DNA of 64,000 bases from Cyclaneusma minus (Eukaryota; Ascomycota; Leotiomycetes; Marthamycetales; Marthamycetaceae). Below the pieces are notes generated by a model. It was not told the DNA's origin. It saw nothing but the letters and a program-made list of their open reading frames with translations, and ran no database searches. The stretch covers positions 278,428 through 342,427 of the forward strand of contig JAKZHN010000011.1 in NCBI GenBank assembly GCA_037179335.1, written 5' to 3'. Positions 1-11,300 of this stretch are shown in pieces. A program made the translations under genes and the position numbers. Every line of letters begins with the position of its first letter. Positions within the stretch are counted from its first letter, which is position 1.

Positions 1-182
1 AAGCTACTCTAGAGTCTGGGTACAGCCTGACAGGCCACGTCGGTCATGGTGAACTCAATTCTCAAACTTCCACAAAAGCCGGCACCTCTCTTACTTGATA
101 CTCTATCTCGGCCTGTTCTTCCACACATCCCACTCAGGCAATCCAGCTTTCCCTTTCTCCTTGAGACCTCGTCGCCAGCACG

Positions 183-1297
183 ATGGGCTCCACCAACACC
201 GACCAGGTAGTTTTAGATCCAGATGGCGATTTGACTCGAATCATTCCCCGGAAAAGAGACACGAACCCCTTCGCTTTCTCCCAGCCTAACTCCAATGGCA
301 AACGGCCTGACCTCCGAATGCTAGTTTCTTCCAAGCATCTGGCTCTCATTTCTCCCGTCTTCAAGACCATGCTATACGGTCCCTTCGCTGAAGCGCAGAC
401 CTTGCGGGACACAGGCCGTCTGGATCTCCCCTTGCCAGAAGACGATGCCGAGGCTATGAAGCTATTGATGCGCATTGCTCATTTTCATCTCGAGGAAGTT
501 CCCACTGTTCTACCAGCTGGCGATCTCTTCGACGTCGCTGTGCTGGTGGACAAATACAAACTCCACAAGATAGTTGGCCATGTCGTCTCAAATTGGCTCG
601 AACCTTTGGAAGCTCTCCCGTTGGTATACCTCACTGGTACTAACGAAGAAGTGCTTCGTCGCCTGGCTATCGCCTGGGTGTTTGGGCGAGGAGACGATTT
701 CAGGCGTCTTACCGACTGGGCTCAGAAGAACATTTCTGAATCCCTGGTCGACGACGTTCACGAGGATAATCCACTCCCTGGTCCCATTATCGGTATGTGT
801 TCCTACTTATGTTAAGCAAGAGACCTATGATACACCTTCTGAATTCCAATTCGCGTTTCTTCTCACTAATAGCATGGACCTGGATTGTTTATGATTTTCG
901 AATTCAAGTTTCTCGGGTCCCTTCAAACCACTTAAACTGCTTCGATTACTTCGGTTGTCTGTGGCCATTTGGAATTTAGATAAAATATATGCTAAATGTT
1001 GCCATGACAGAAAAAATACTGGAATCCAGGTACGGATTATTCACCAGGGCACTGGAGACCATCGACTCCACCATACAGACATTTACCGAAACCAGTGTCT
1101 GCAAAAATGAGCGATGCTGTGCCATTCTGCTTGGATCAACTATTCGACAAGCCAAAAAAGACGATCTCCTGTCCGGTTCTGTGGACGAATACTCAGAGTG
1201 GCCTTTCGCTGACCTGCATGATGAAGGCGTTGATCTATTCCCTCCTCGACGATGTCTCCGTAGCGGCAGCGACGGCAAGACCAATTCTCGGCCTTGA
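183..1297 (+). CDS. BTB/POZ domain protein 1 (two exons)
   Basis: Exons 183..792 and 1011..1297 give 298 residues. The ATG at 183 is the first in frame. The donor at 793 (GTATGT) and the acceptor ending at 1010 leave a phase-1 junction, the same phase as in the paralogue at 20697. Residues about 35-130 carry a BTB-type core: LVSSKHLALISPVF, then a charged stretch LPLPEDDAEAMKLLM, then a helix with VDKYKL. BTB domains are protein-interaction modules, often adaptors for ubiquitin ligases; no partner can be named here. Exon 2 shares VC..E.C and flanking residues with the paralogue, which supports the splice. The last 35 or so codons overlap, in another frame, a reading frame encoding a different protein family, so the true 3' structure is uncertain. 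Confidence 0.72.
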
Positions 1298-1901
1298 CGG
1301 AAAGGTCTGGTTCCATACGCGCATATTACTGGACTACTTGAGACCAGCCCAGGCGAAATTAGCCCGTATCACAAAAGCACACACACTTCAACAGCGCATT
1401 GAAATCTGTCGCGAGGCTCTCGATATTGTTCGGGCTCTTGAGATCATAGACGGAATCGCCCGTAAAGTTCGGAGGTTTATCATCAACTTATTCGCGGATG
1501 TGGTCAGCTGTCTGGGGCTTCGAGACGAACACAAATACAGCCATTTCGTCCTGGCTATCGCCTTTCTGGCTGAAGCTGATGCTATGCTTCTTCGTTTCCT
1601 TCCTATGTTCCGGATTGAAAGCGAGGTCTGGGAGCACACCGAAGATCTTAATATCAAGCAAAGGCATTGGTACATCGAAGGGGATATACGCAGTCTCAAG
1701 TCGGAGAAGCACGTGCCTAGTGCCATGAAGGACATGATCTATCCTCAGTCCTTGGCTAAATTGCAGCGCTGGCAACAACAGCAGTCAAAAACAGAAGACG
1801 GGGAGCGATTCTTTGATATGACGAGTCTTTGGACATTTCGACACTTCGCCGACCCTAAAGGAGAGATGCGGCTTCAGAGGGCTCGGGCGGGGTATGATTG
1901 A
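1218..1901 (+). CDS. family X protein, 5'-incomplete or fused to BTB gene
   Basis: An open frame with protein-like composition runs to a stop at 1899-1901. It overlaps the end of the BTB gene in a different frame. The ATG at 1218 is the first methionine that looks like real protein, but the frame is open further upstream. Its C-terminal half resembles the gene at 2704..3862: both have FRI.(S/A)EVWE, then a spacer, YP.S.A.L..W..QQ, then a FDM motif and a terminal F(A/R)H/HFA segment. I do not recognise a domain. Three explanations fit: a separate gene that has lost its 5' part, the 3' end of the BTB gene joined by a splice I cannot place, or a frameshifted fusion. Confidence 0.45.
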   Translation: MMKALIYSLLDDVSVAAATARPILGLDGKVWFHTRILLDYLRPAQAKLARITKAHTLQQRIEICREALDIVRALEIIDGIARKVRRFIINLFADVVSCLGLRDEHKYSHFVLAIAFLAEADAMLLRFLPMFRIESEVWEHTEDLNIKQRHWYIEGDIRSLKSEKHVPSAMKDMIYPQSLAKLQRWQQQQSKTEDGERFFDMTSLWTFRHFADPKGEMRLQRARAGYD

Positions 1902-2254
1902 AGATTCATGAAGAGGAAGAGGAAGTGGTAAATCTATTGGTGGTTTGATTGAAGAGTTTGCGATTTCTGTTGTATCCGTGTTTTTGACTATGGCTGCTTG
2001 GATGTCATTTGAGGCCAGTGTTGTATCATCCTTCAAGGCCTGAAGTTGTTTGAAGAGCAAATTTCTCACTTGTCAAAAAAATCGGTATTTTATCTACTCC
2101 GCTCGTTTCCCCCGCTGTATACAACTGTACAGTGACCCGCTACCGGCAGCTTCAGACAATCAAGGGGGCGGTGACGACTTGAGCAATTACAGTGCCATGG
2201 AAAATGTCTGGACACGAGCTAAGACCCGTGAGTCTCTGGAGTGACGATGTTTTC

Positions 2255-2345
2255 GGCCACTTGGAATACTCCCAATCACTTGGGTCATTGCTAATTACTT
2301 GGAATATTCTCCATCATTTCGGATATCAATCACTCGGAGACTGTC
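2255..2345. repeat. degenerate ~21-bp AT-rich repeat block
   Basis: Several imperfect units of the form AATCACTTGGAATATTCTCC follow one another in the gap between the two family X frames. Similar units occur in at least nine other intergenic places in this window. The rest of the gap 1902..2703 holds nothing I can support as a gene. Confidence 0.5.
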
Positions 2346-2703
2346 TACCGTATCCAGACCTTTTGACCGTTCCACTGTACCCTCTGGCAAATCCGGAATT
2401 TTCACCCCTGAATTAGTGGTACAAGGCTCTTTCTTCGGAGCTCAAGCCTTAGTACCTCGCCTAGGGGGATTTCTAAATTTTGCCGAGTGCAAATACCTAC
2501 CCTCCTTCCAAATCCATCGCTCTCTCATATCAAACTCTGCCCGGGGTACCCTTCAGCTTCACCTGGCTCTAGCTAGCTCTCTGGTTTTGACCCAGTCTCA
2601 ACCCCCACCTAATCCCTCTCCTCCTAGCTTCACCTGAGCCTTCACCCGGTTTACCGACCCCAACACCGCCACGGTATCACCCCAACCGTCTCTACGAGCC
2701 AAT

Positions 2704-3862
2704 ATGGCAGACTCAGCTCATGGAGCCTCGGGGACTCGAGTCGGAACTCAAACATCTCTACGGGCCAATATGGCAGACCAGCAAGGAGCCTCAAGGACTC
2801 GAGCCAGATCTCCTGCAGCTGCTACAGCTGGCGCTCGTGCATCAAAGCGTGAGTCGTACCTCTAATTCATAGGTCTTCTGTACCGCTGATAACACTGAAT
2901 CTTAGGTGTGAAGCTGAGTGCAGACAAAGACGATGAGGAGAAGAAGGCTCAGTTAGGGAAGACAATGGGTAGGTCGATTGGACTTTAGTAAAGACCATTC
3001 TACTGACCGCCATAGAAACGAGAAGAGCCATGTTGGTCGTCTCCACTGCTCCTCCAGGCCAACTACGACAAGTGAAGGATGAGATAGTCAACACACCACA
3101 ACTCCGAACGCGATTCGACGCACTTAAGCTATATTTGTCCGTCGTGGTTTTGCCCCTTCAGACACGAAAACCAGGCGGCTGATACTAAGCATAATGCTTG
3201 AGGCCACCAACGCTGACCTTCAAGCACTTGCTACCAAAGTTATCACCAAGCCAGTGGGGGTCTTCGCCCACACCTTTCTTGCTCGGACAAAGCAACGGTT
3301 GCTCTCAAGAATCGGCGCTGATAGTTTTGGGCAGACCTCAGTAGCCGCACTCAGTATTGAGGACTGCCTTCACAGTGCGGTACAAAAGGATCAGTATTTC
3401 GCAAGTCCCAGCTTGCCACAAAGCGTCCGCCATGTCGTCTTCGAGATCTTCGTCGATCTCTGGAAAATTGTGCCCAGCACACGCCTCTCTGGACAATCAG
3501 TACTCCTCGACACAATTGACAAGACTTTCGTCAAATTCCTCGAGAAATTTCGTATTGGGGCAGAGGTATGGGAGGCACATGATGGTCAAAACTGGGATAT
3601 CAGCGACTCAATCTCGAAATTGGAACAATACTACGCAAGTGGTTCTAACGGTACCCAATCTGCTGGAGACAAGCCATATCCTGGTTCCCGAGCTCTGCTT
3701 CTGAAGTGGAAGGACCAGCAGACTCACGACCTCGAAAAGGGCGCGTTCTATTTCGACATGAAGCACCTCAAGGCTTATGACGACTTCGCACACATGCAAC
3801 GACGAATGCACGACAGGGAGGTGCAACAAATGGCAGATAAAGCTGCTGGCGAGAAGAAGTGA
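2704..3862 (+). CDS. family X protein 2 (three or four exons)
   Basis: The first exons are 2704..2848, 2906..2968 and 3016 onward, with good donors (GTGAGT, GTAGGT) and phase-1 junctions. The protein starts MADSAHGASG, has a basic/Ala-rich stretch, then ETRRAMLVVSTAPPGQLRQ. That last segment aligns with ARARMIVKHSRPGCLRYIL in the gene at 4604, which supports the model. The frame then stops near 3180. An intron 3137..3189 with a weak GTCCGT donor restores frame exactly and gives 333 residues; without it the gene would be frameshifted. The C-terminal part has the EVWE...YP.S.A.L.KW...FDMK block shared with 1218..1901. No known domain is recognised. Confidence 0.55.
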
Positions 3863-3904
3863 GGCTGGGGATTGAGCAGCAGACTCTCTCGGGCCGTGGT
3901 GTGA

Positions 3905-4590
3905 CATTGGGGGACTTCTAAGTAATCAGTAAAATCAAAGACTCAAAGTGATTGAGAGAATTCAAAGTAGTCAGGGAAAATCCAAGTAATTGGGATAATT
4001 CTAAGCAATTCGGAGAGTTCCGAATAATCAGGGAGATTGCAAGTAATTTGAAGAGTTCTAAATAATGAAATCCAAGTACCTGAGAAAATCCCGAGTAATT
4101 AGGATGAATTCAAGTTACTCGAGCTTCAATGGCTGAACATTTGCACCAAGGGACTCCGCTCATGGGAGCAATCTCGTTAGTGTTTCGCTCGACATCTCAA
4201 ATCTACTCGAACGCTTAATGGGTGGATAATGCTTTCTCTTTTCTTTCTTCTTGCTCCTTTCGTTAAAAGTGTGGCGCTTCGGTTCCAAGGTTGGTACCAA
4301 GTCGACCCATGGAATTAAACGTGAGGTTGGCGGACCCGAACCGCGTTTGGAGGAAGAACTAAGAGAAAACCGGGCAGAACTAAGAAAAAACATTTGATGC
4401 CGCACTTCTTTTATCCTGTACATTGGGCAATCAGGTATAAATACTTGGACTGTTCCTAGGTAGATCGTCTCTGCACATACTTGCATCGTTCTACATCACC
4501 TGAACATTCCGAATCACGTGGATTGTCCCAAATTACTTCGATTCTTTCCAACAACTTCGATCATTCCTAACTACTCGGGACCAGCTGCCA
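3905..4590. repeat. intergenic region with degenerate ~21-bp repeats
   Basis: 3905..4130 is a run of about ten imperfect units (for example AAGTAATTGGGATAATTC, CGAATAATCAGGGAGATT). A second run occupies 4490..4590, up to the start of the next gene. The stretch between them holds no convincing gene. Confidence 0.55.
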
Positions 4591-4603
4591 ACACTTCGCA
4601 AAG

Positions 4604-5715
4604 ATGACGTTCGAGGCAGAGATCAGCAATGAGGATAAGGATGGCCGCGTGACATACACCGAGGTGGCAAAAGAAAAGGGCGATGATCCCGTTGTGCGTC
4701 CGAATATGAGTAAGTCTAACCAGATTCATTCGATATAAGGTCATTCGATATATGCTACTGGGCACAGTCTGACGAACACCCAGAAGGTCTAGCCCGAGCC
4801 AGGATGATCGTCAAACATAGCCGACCGGGCTGTCTACGCTACATCTTGATCCCCAGCATGGCACAAGTCCCCGGATTCAGACCAACAGCTGGCATGAAAG
4901 TCTTGGTTACGTATGCCGGGGGTCTCAGTTTGCTGAGAGGGTTCAGAGACGGCCCTCTTCCACACCAGCAAGCAGCCGCCAGAGATCTGAGAAATGGGAT
5001 GCTGGACTGGCTTCAAACGGAAGAGAACGGGATGCAACACCGCCTGGCCGAAAAAATCAACGAATCATTCTTCGGCGAGACCCGTGAACTCCGCGCCTTC
5101 AGACAATACGTCATCAACGAGTACATGATGACAGTAGGGGCATCTATCAGGAAGATTTGCAGAGGCGCAGGCAAACATCTCGACTGTCTGGCTGTACAAC
5201 TCAACCGCGTGGTTTCTAAGTACATCGTCGCGGCTCGATTATTTGACAAAGAACCACATGTTATCGCTTGCGATTTACAAGGCATCTTCTCTCTTGCGCT
5301 GCACAACTGGCCTCTCGGAGAATGGAGGAGCACGTCAGAGCATTCACCATTTCTCGAGTATCTCAAAATTTGGGATAGGTGGCTTTTGGACTGGGTCTCG
5401 CGCACTGTTGGGAATTATTTTACCGAATCAGTTTGGAGTGGCAAAGGACATTTCGATGACAGCCCATTCGCGGGTCTGAGGCGACTGAGAAATGCGTTTC
5501 CTGCGGAAATTCAAGGGGATTGCTTTCCGAAAACCATTTCCTTTCTTGGAGAGGAGCTCTGGGAGGAACTTGAGGAGGAACTTGAGGAGGAGCTTGAAGA
5601 GGAGCCTGAAGAGGAGCTTGAAGAGGAGCTTGGGGGGGAACTTGAGGAGGAACTTGAGGAGACAGTTGAGGAGACATTTGAAGAGGAAGAGGGCTCTAAC
5701 AATCAAGAGAGATGA
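4604..5715 (+). CDS. family X protein 3 with acidic repeat tail
   Basis: Exons 4604..4709 and 4784..5715 (donor GTAAGT, acceptor CAG, phase 1) give 345 residues starting MTFEAEISNEDKDG. The segment after the junction, KGLARARMIVKHSRPG, matches the equivalent exon start of the neighbouring gene at 2704, in the same intron phase. That makes the two relatives by position and sequence. The middle is helical and basic/Leu-rich. The last 50 residues are almost entirely E and L/P, encoded by imperfect 15-bp repeats. I see no catalytic motif, signal peptide or membrane segment. Confidence 0.65.
5551..5680 (+). repeat. 15-bp coding minisatellite (acidic tail)
   Basis: Imperfect tandem units of GAGGAGCTTGAAGAG type encode EEL(E/P)E repeats at the C-terminus of the family X protein 3. 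Because the units are multiples of three, copy-number change would keep the frame. Confidence 0.75.
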
Positions 5716-6061
5716 GTAAGGCCTTTGGCGGACAGAGGTTTGACAGGAGCGTCGTAGGGGACAGCTCACAACCTCAGTGGAATCCATGATTGCAAGGGCG
5801 AAGATTGTCTGCATGGGTACCTGAATTTTACAGTTCGACGGATCTCAAATATCTTGTTTAAAGTCATATGGAAGCTGGCAAGTTATTGCGAAGATTCATC
5901 CATCCAGTCGTGAAGAACAATTCGAGATAGTGGGAAAAACTCACATTTCCAGGAGAGAGAAAACTTGGGAAACTATGAATTCCAATAAACATCATGAATT
6001 GTCGGAGATTTTCCAGATAATCATAAGCTAACCCAAAGCTTCGGATACATCATCCGTCCTC

Positions 6062-6673
6062 CTAATCCCCGATACCATCCACGAAATCAGTGAAATAGCC
6101 AACCATCGTCAACTCCCCATCGTCTCCCCTCACCACCCCATAAATCTCACAATCCGCATCCCGACACGCAATCGGCACGGCCACTCTCTCCGCCGCGGCA
6201 ACCCAATACCTCGACACGTGTTCCCCCGGCTCATCCCCCAACCTCGTCGTCGTCAACGACACAATATCTTCCGCCCCCTTACTTCGTCCCCCCTTCTCCA
6301 TCACACCCAACTTCCCCGCCCGAATAGCCCCCACGATCCGTTGAAACACGCCAAACCCTTGACAATCATCATACACGATTTCGTTTTGCGGCACCTTGGC
6401 ACCCTTTTCCTTGCAGCTTTTGCATAGGACGGGATAGTATAGGGCGTAGTTTTGCGTGGCGTCGTGGGATGTGCCGATGGAGGAATCGACTGTCCAGGAG
6501 GAATTGAGCACGAGGGAACGTACGCAGGAAATGCATATGGTGATAGTTTGTGCGCGTCCCGCTATTTGGTGTTCTTGTGGCTGTGCGAGATTGTACTTGT
6601 AGAGTAGGCGGCGGACGGTGGGGGACTGGAGGTAGGGGCTGAGGATGCTGGGGACGGCGAAGGTGATGGGCAT
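6062..6673 (-). CDS. uncharacterised protein with CxxC pairs
   Basis: A single-exon frame of 203 residues from an ATG at 6673. Two cysteine pairs, CISC near residue 48 and CKSC near residue 85, could bind a metal, and there are further Cys residues in the C-terminal third. No signal peptide or membrane span is evident. Codon composition looks coding, and the opposite-strand frames are short. I do not recognise the family. The mRNA may extend 5', since frames continue upstream to about 7065, but I see no supporting splice. Confidence 0.5.
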   Translation of the reverse strand: MPITFAVPSILSPYLQSPTVRRLLYKYNLAQPQEHQIAGRAQTITICISCVRSLVLNSSWTVDSSIGTSHDATQNYALYYPVLCKSCKEKGAKVPQNEIVYDDCQGFGVFQRIVGAIRAGKLGVMEKGGRSKGAEDIVSLTTTRLGDEPGEHVSRYWVAAAERVAVPIACRDADCEIYGVVRGDDGELTMVGYFTDFVDGIGD

Positions 6674-8345
6674 GGTGCGGTGGATGTCTGTCCGCTGGTT
6701 GCGGGTTGTGGGAGTGAGTGAGGTCGAAGGGCCGGGTCTGAGCGAAATATGGGCAGAGCTGGGCAGCTGACTGCTAGGGAAGCTTTAGGTTTCTGGAGTC
6801 TCAGTGTCTCGGTATACTGCAATTTGTGTGGCTCGAGGCTCGAGGAAGCGTGTATGAGCACTGTGTGTAATGTGTCGAGTCCTGAGAGAAGTGTTTCGTG
6901 AGTTCGAAGTAAGGATATGAGCTCAATGTAGAGATATAATCCTGGAAGACACCTCCGTAAATGTAGCAATCGAGGAGGGTTATATAGCGAGATAGATTTA
7001 TCGGCTAAGACGTCGTTGAGAGGGTGTTTTTGTGATTCGAATTCGCGAGGTATGGAGTTCTTCATTCAGTGCCAATGTGGTTGTTGCTGTCTTTGTGTGA
7101 ATGCATTGGTTTGTTCCATTGGTGGTTCGAGACAAAGACGTTGGTCTTTTGACTCTCAGTCCGGATACAACAACGCTTCCCCCGGGTTTGTGAATCACTG
7201 GACGTGTTCAGTGGTCGAGTAATAGTTCATAAGATGGGGAAGAACTAAAATTAACAGAGACAACTCAACCATTCATCGACAGAGATATGACTTACCACAC
7301 AGAATCAATCATCCGTCAGCCCGGTATTACCTACTGGGCGAATGGATATTGGCGGCCTTCTCGACACACCCGAGTCCTTCCAGCGACGAACCTGAGACGA
7401 TGTATTTCCTTGTACCTTGACGAAACGGTCACTGGCAGATTGGCGACGGCGGTCAATTTATGGCTTATGCCATAAGCTCTTTAATTTGAATAAATAATGC
7501 TCGCTTTTAATTGCTCCTTTGGCATGAGTGCAGGCCTGAAATGGACTCCGTCGCAACTCCCGGTCCTTCGATTTCGCATCGGGTGATATCTTTCTTCTGC
7601 GGCGTGGTTGCTATATGGTGAGCATATTAGCTGCATTGTTCGTGTCATGTTCGATAGAAGCGCGCTTTGTCATCCTAGAGAGTCGTCGAAATCGCAGCTT
7701 GAATCAGGATTTTTAGAAATCCGAACGGCTTCTCAATAGCTCGATTGCTATACAGGCCGCTAACGTCTCATTTGATTCGGCTGCTATATAAGCCCCTGCT
7801 TTCTAGGTAAACCCAAGCGTGATATACATCAATATGTGCAGAATTTCTAGCTCTATCGACTAGAAACATTTGCAACTACTGGATGCTAATTCAAGAATAT
7901 GGTTAGATCAAAGTCCTGGGTCGACCTGCAACAAAACCTCAAGGCGAGGGACGAATGGTCGTGCGATTCCTGGAAGGTGGCAAGCACGTGTTATGTGGGC
8001 CCTGGTATGAGTTACAAGTTAGCTTGCCTGATCACTAGAGTGCAGGAAAGGTGGAGACATTGCCCTTCAGACTAAAACAGATTGATGAAGTATGGTTTTC
8101 AATTTCAAAGCCCCCGATCCTCGCCATAGCGCCAATCGCTCAAACCCATCGCTCCAAGCTGCCACTCCCTCAACATGGAGAATCTTCCGGATAGGTATGT
8201 ATACAACGCATGATCTGCAAGTAATGCTCATCTCGTCGCTCATGTCCCAGTAAAGATAGACGCTCGCAAGGTAAAGACAGAGACGACCAACTGCCCCGCA
8301 GCCCCAATCACGACATGGGCCGGTCCAAATAGACACACCGGCTAT
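6674..8345. other. gap without a supported gene
   Basis: Several short frames occur on both strands. None shows composition, length or splice signals that I would trust. An ATG at 7901 followed by about 36 codons and a GTATGA donor is the best small-exon candidate, but the only nearby acceptor makes an intron under 40 nt. Confidence 0.4.
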
Positions 8346-11300
8346 TTACAGTTCGTCCGGCACGATCTTCTCATTGTTCGCACTTGGCTTATCAGGATTC
8401 GCAGGCGCAGCTGGTTCGTTCTCGTTTCGGTTTTCGTTCTGTGTTCCGCCGGTCTTTTTACCCACCACGTCCTTGAGCAGCTTCAGTTTCTCCTCTGTGA
8501 CTCGGATAGCAGCTTCCAACTCCCTCTCGCTCATCCGATCGCTTCTGACCTTCTCATCCATGGTACGCGTGTCGCTCTTTGACTGTCCCGCGAAACTGCC
8601 GTCTCCGCGAGCTCGGTGGCTTCCCGTCCTCTCCTCGAGCCAGCCCCAAAGCTCGGTCTCCTCTCTCTTCCAAATCTCTTCATAGGCAGCTAGTCTTTCC
8701 GCTGTTGATACATATCCACCGGGTATGCCCAACTCTCTTGGCTGCAGGTTCCGGAAAGGGCCGACACTAAACCAGCTGGCGACTAGTAGCCCCACGAGGA
8801 GACCATATACGATATTGCTGGTAAGCAGTGGTTTGACAATGGAGCCCACGGGGCCGAATATCGCGAGAATTGGCCCAAATATCGGACTCAACAAAGGACG
8901 CACTGGTTCCAGCAAGCCCCAGTTTTCGACTTCGGCTGCCTTAAGGTCTGATGACCCGTCGGTCTTGCCAGGCGAGCTGCCTGAGGATGCGTCTTTGCGA
9001 CGACGTTTGCCTCCCTTGCCCGCACCTTTGCCAGTCATGGCGCCAGGCGCAGTATTTGCACGAACACGAGATACAGCGGCACGAAGAGCGGCAGAAAGAT
9101 CTCGAGAATATTGCTGTTGACCATCTGAGGCGCCCTTTTCGATTGGACCTGTGATTCGTCAGCATTATGTGCCGTGTGTATTTACTAGTAGATGTCAATA
9201 AATTACCTTTCAGCCAACTCTTCCCACTCCACTCGATGACACAGTTGATCTGCATCCGTGTGCAATTTCCCTCGGCCCAGGTAAGACAGTATTTTGTCTT
9301 CACGACGAAAACGTTTCCAGAAGGAACATCTGGAGTCGAAGTAGTTGCAGTCACAGTAACGGCCTTCTCGAGATCCATTAGATCAAGATTCTCTGTGATC
9401 AAACACTTGGTCTTACTAGGACCAATAGCACCACCGAGTGGCTTTATGTAGGAATATGAGCGGCTTTTGTTATCCGCGGTCAGTCCTTGCTTGTCTTCCA
9501 TCTGCAGCTCATAGCATTTGCATTCACCGGTCAGCCACTTGGACATCCATGATACTGAGGCAGGCCCGAAAACCAAGTTATACACTTTTCCAAGGGGCGC
9601 AGGGATGGTGTCATTGTACATGACTTTCTCGTAGTGTGTGTCTGAGCATTCCGTAGGAGCATGGCTTGCAGGACCTGGAAAATCCGACGCACCACCGACC
9701 AAAGGCTCCTTTGATTTATCGGTTCCACCGGCAGGGGCGGTACCCGCAGAAACCTTTCGACTGACAATCTTATCACCTGCTTCACTGCCAATTGTGCTGC
9801 CTTCCCCGGCTTGGGTGTAGCTCATGCCGTCATCTTCGTCGTCGTCTTCATCATAAACCTCCTCGCCATCCTCACTCTCCTCGCCGGAGCTGACTCCAGA
9901 CTGGCTACCTGCTTCTTCGAGTCTCTCAGTCTTGTCACCCCCACCAGTCTCCGGCAGAGCAACTCCATTGAGAGAACTGCGAAGGCTGGGATGTCCGAGT
10001 TTCCATATACCAACAATCAGGTCATACGTAGAATCTCGACTCGCAAAACTTGCGAATACATGCTTGGCATGGAGAGTAGTGATCATGAGCCCATTCTTGA
10101 ACAGTATCGCCGTGCTGCGTTTCTCAACCGAGACGATCTCGTCAAAACTCATGACAAGCGTGGTCACCCATCCAAAGATATTGCTGCTAAAGCAAAGGTG
10201 GCCTTCAGAGACGTACATGCGGCCATGAGCAAGAATTTCCCGCTGCAAAGCACAGCTGTAATCCTCGATCAGGTAATCGTCGTCAGGTACACTCCTGAAA
10301 AGTTGATGAAAGTCACGATTGCGCTTCTTGCTCGCAACCGCAAATCCGGTCAACTTGGGACCATCTTGAGCAGCTGGACGAGCAAGTGAAGCGTTTGCAG
10401 CAGCAATAGCAGCTCCAATGGCGGAGCTTCCTGTTGCAGCGGAGCTGCCCCTTTTTCGCCGGCCTGACCCGATCTTGCTACGTATGCTTCCGCTCCGATG
10501 AACACCTGTACCGACCCGACCCTCAAATATGCTTCCATTCGGAGAAGTTGGGTCTCCAGCTGCGGCGGGCTCATGGACCGAGCGGGGTCGAACAATTGGC
10601 TGGTGTTGATCACTTGCTTCGTCTGCTGCGCTACCTTCTAAACTCTCGCTAGTAAGCAGTGGAGTTGAAGCAGAAGCCTTTCGCGCCACACTATCGTCAT
10701 GGCCTAACTGACTCTTCTGTTCCTGCGCACCGGCAAACGTGGTAGTAGTAGTCGTGTTCGCGGTCGTGACTGGTTCTTCAATGCCAAGATGGCTAAGACT
10801 GAGGTCTCCCATACCCAGAGTCTTTACAGCAGGTTCTTTATCTTCCGCGGTCTCGGCAGGTCCCTCGGCCTGATCTTCTTCTATATTCGACTCGGTCTCG
10901 GCCTCTCCGATTAAGGGGGAATCTTTCAGCGATGGTTTGTTCTTCTCGCCTGGCGCCAGACCAGTATTTTGGATACTGCCTCCAAGAACTTTCATCCCAC
11001 TCTGAGCAGCGCCCAGCATCTGCGAGAAGAAACTCGATTGTGGCCCAGGAGATTCCAGAGTAGGCGTCAAAGGTGCGGATGTAATATTCGATAGCTTGCT
11101 GGGACCTAGTGCAGCTGAATTTGATCTCACCCTACGGTGCGAGATCATGTTCCCCGAAGGGGACGTCACTATATTCGGGTTTCTCGCAATAGAAGAATCG
11201 GAGGGTGTTCTTTGGTGAGCGGAGGGAGTGAAATCTGTTGGTGTAGGAGGTGTGTTAACAATCGCAGGGGCTATGAAATCGCCCCGGGGCGGTGTGAGGG

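Noticed and set aside
5420..5814. Long minus-strand frames opposite the acidic tail (Pro/Gln-, Ser- and Leu-rich)
   Set aside because: They are antisense readings of the 15-bp coding repeat; the plus strand has the splice and start support.
7908..8345. Possible small gene starting near 7901
   Set aside because: The intron would be under 40 nt and no downstream frame is convincing.
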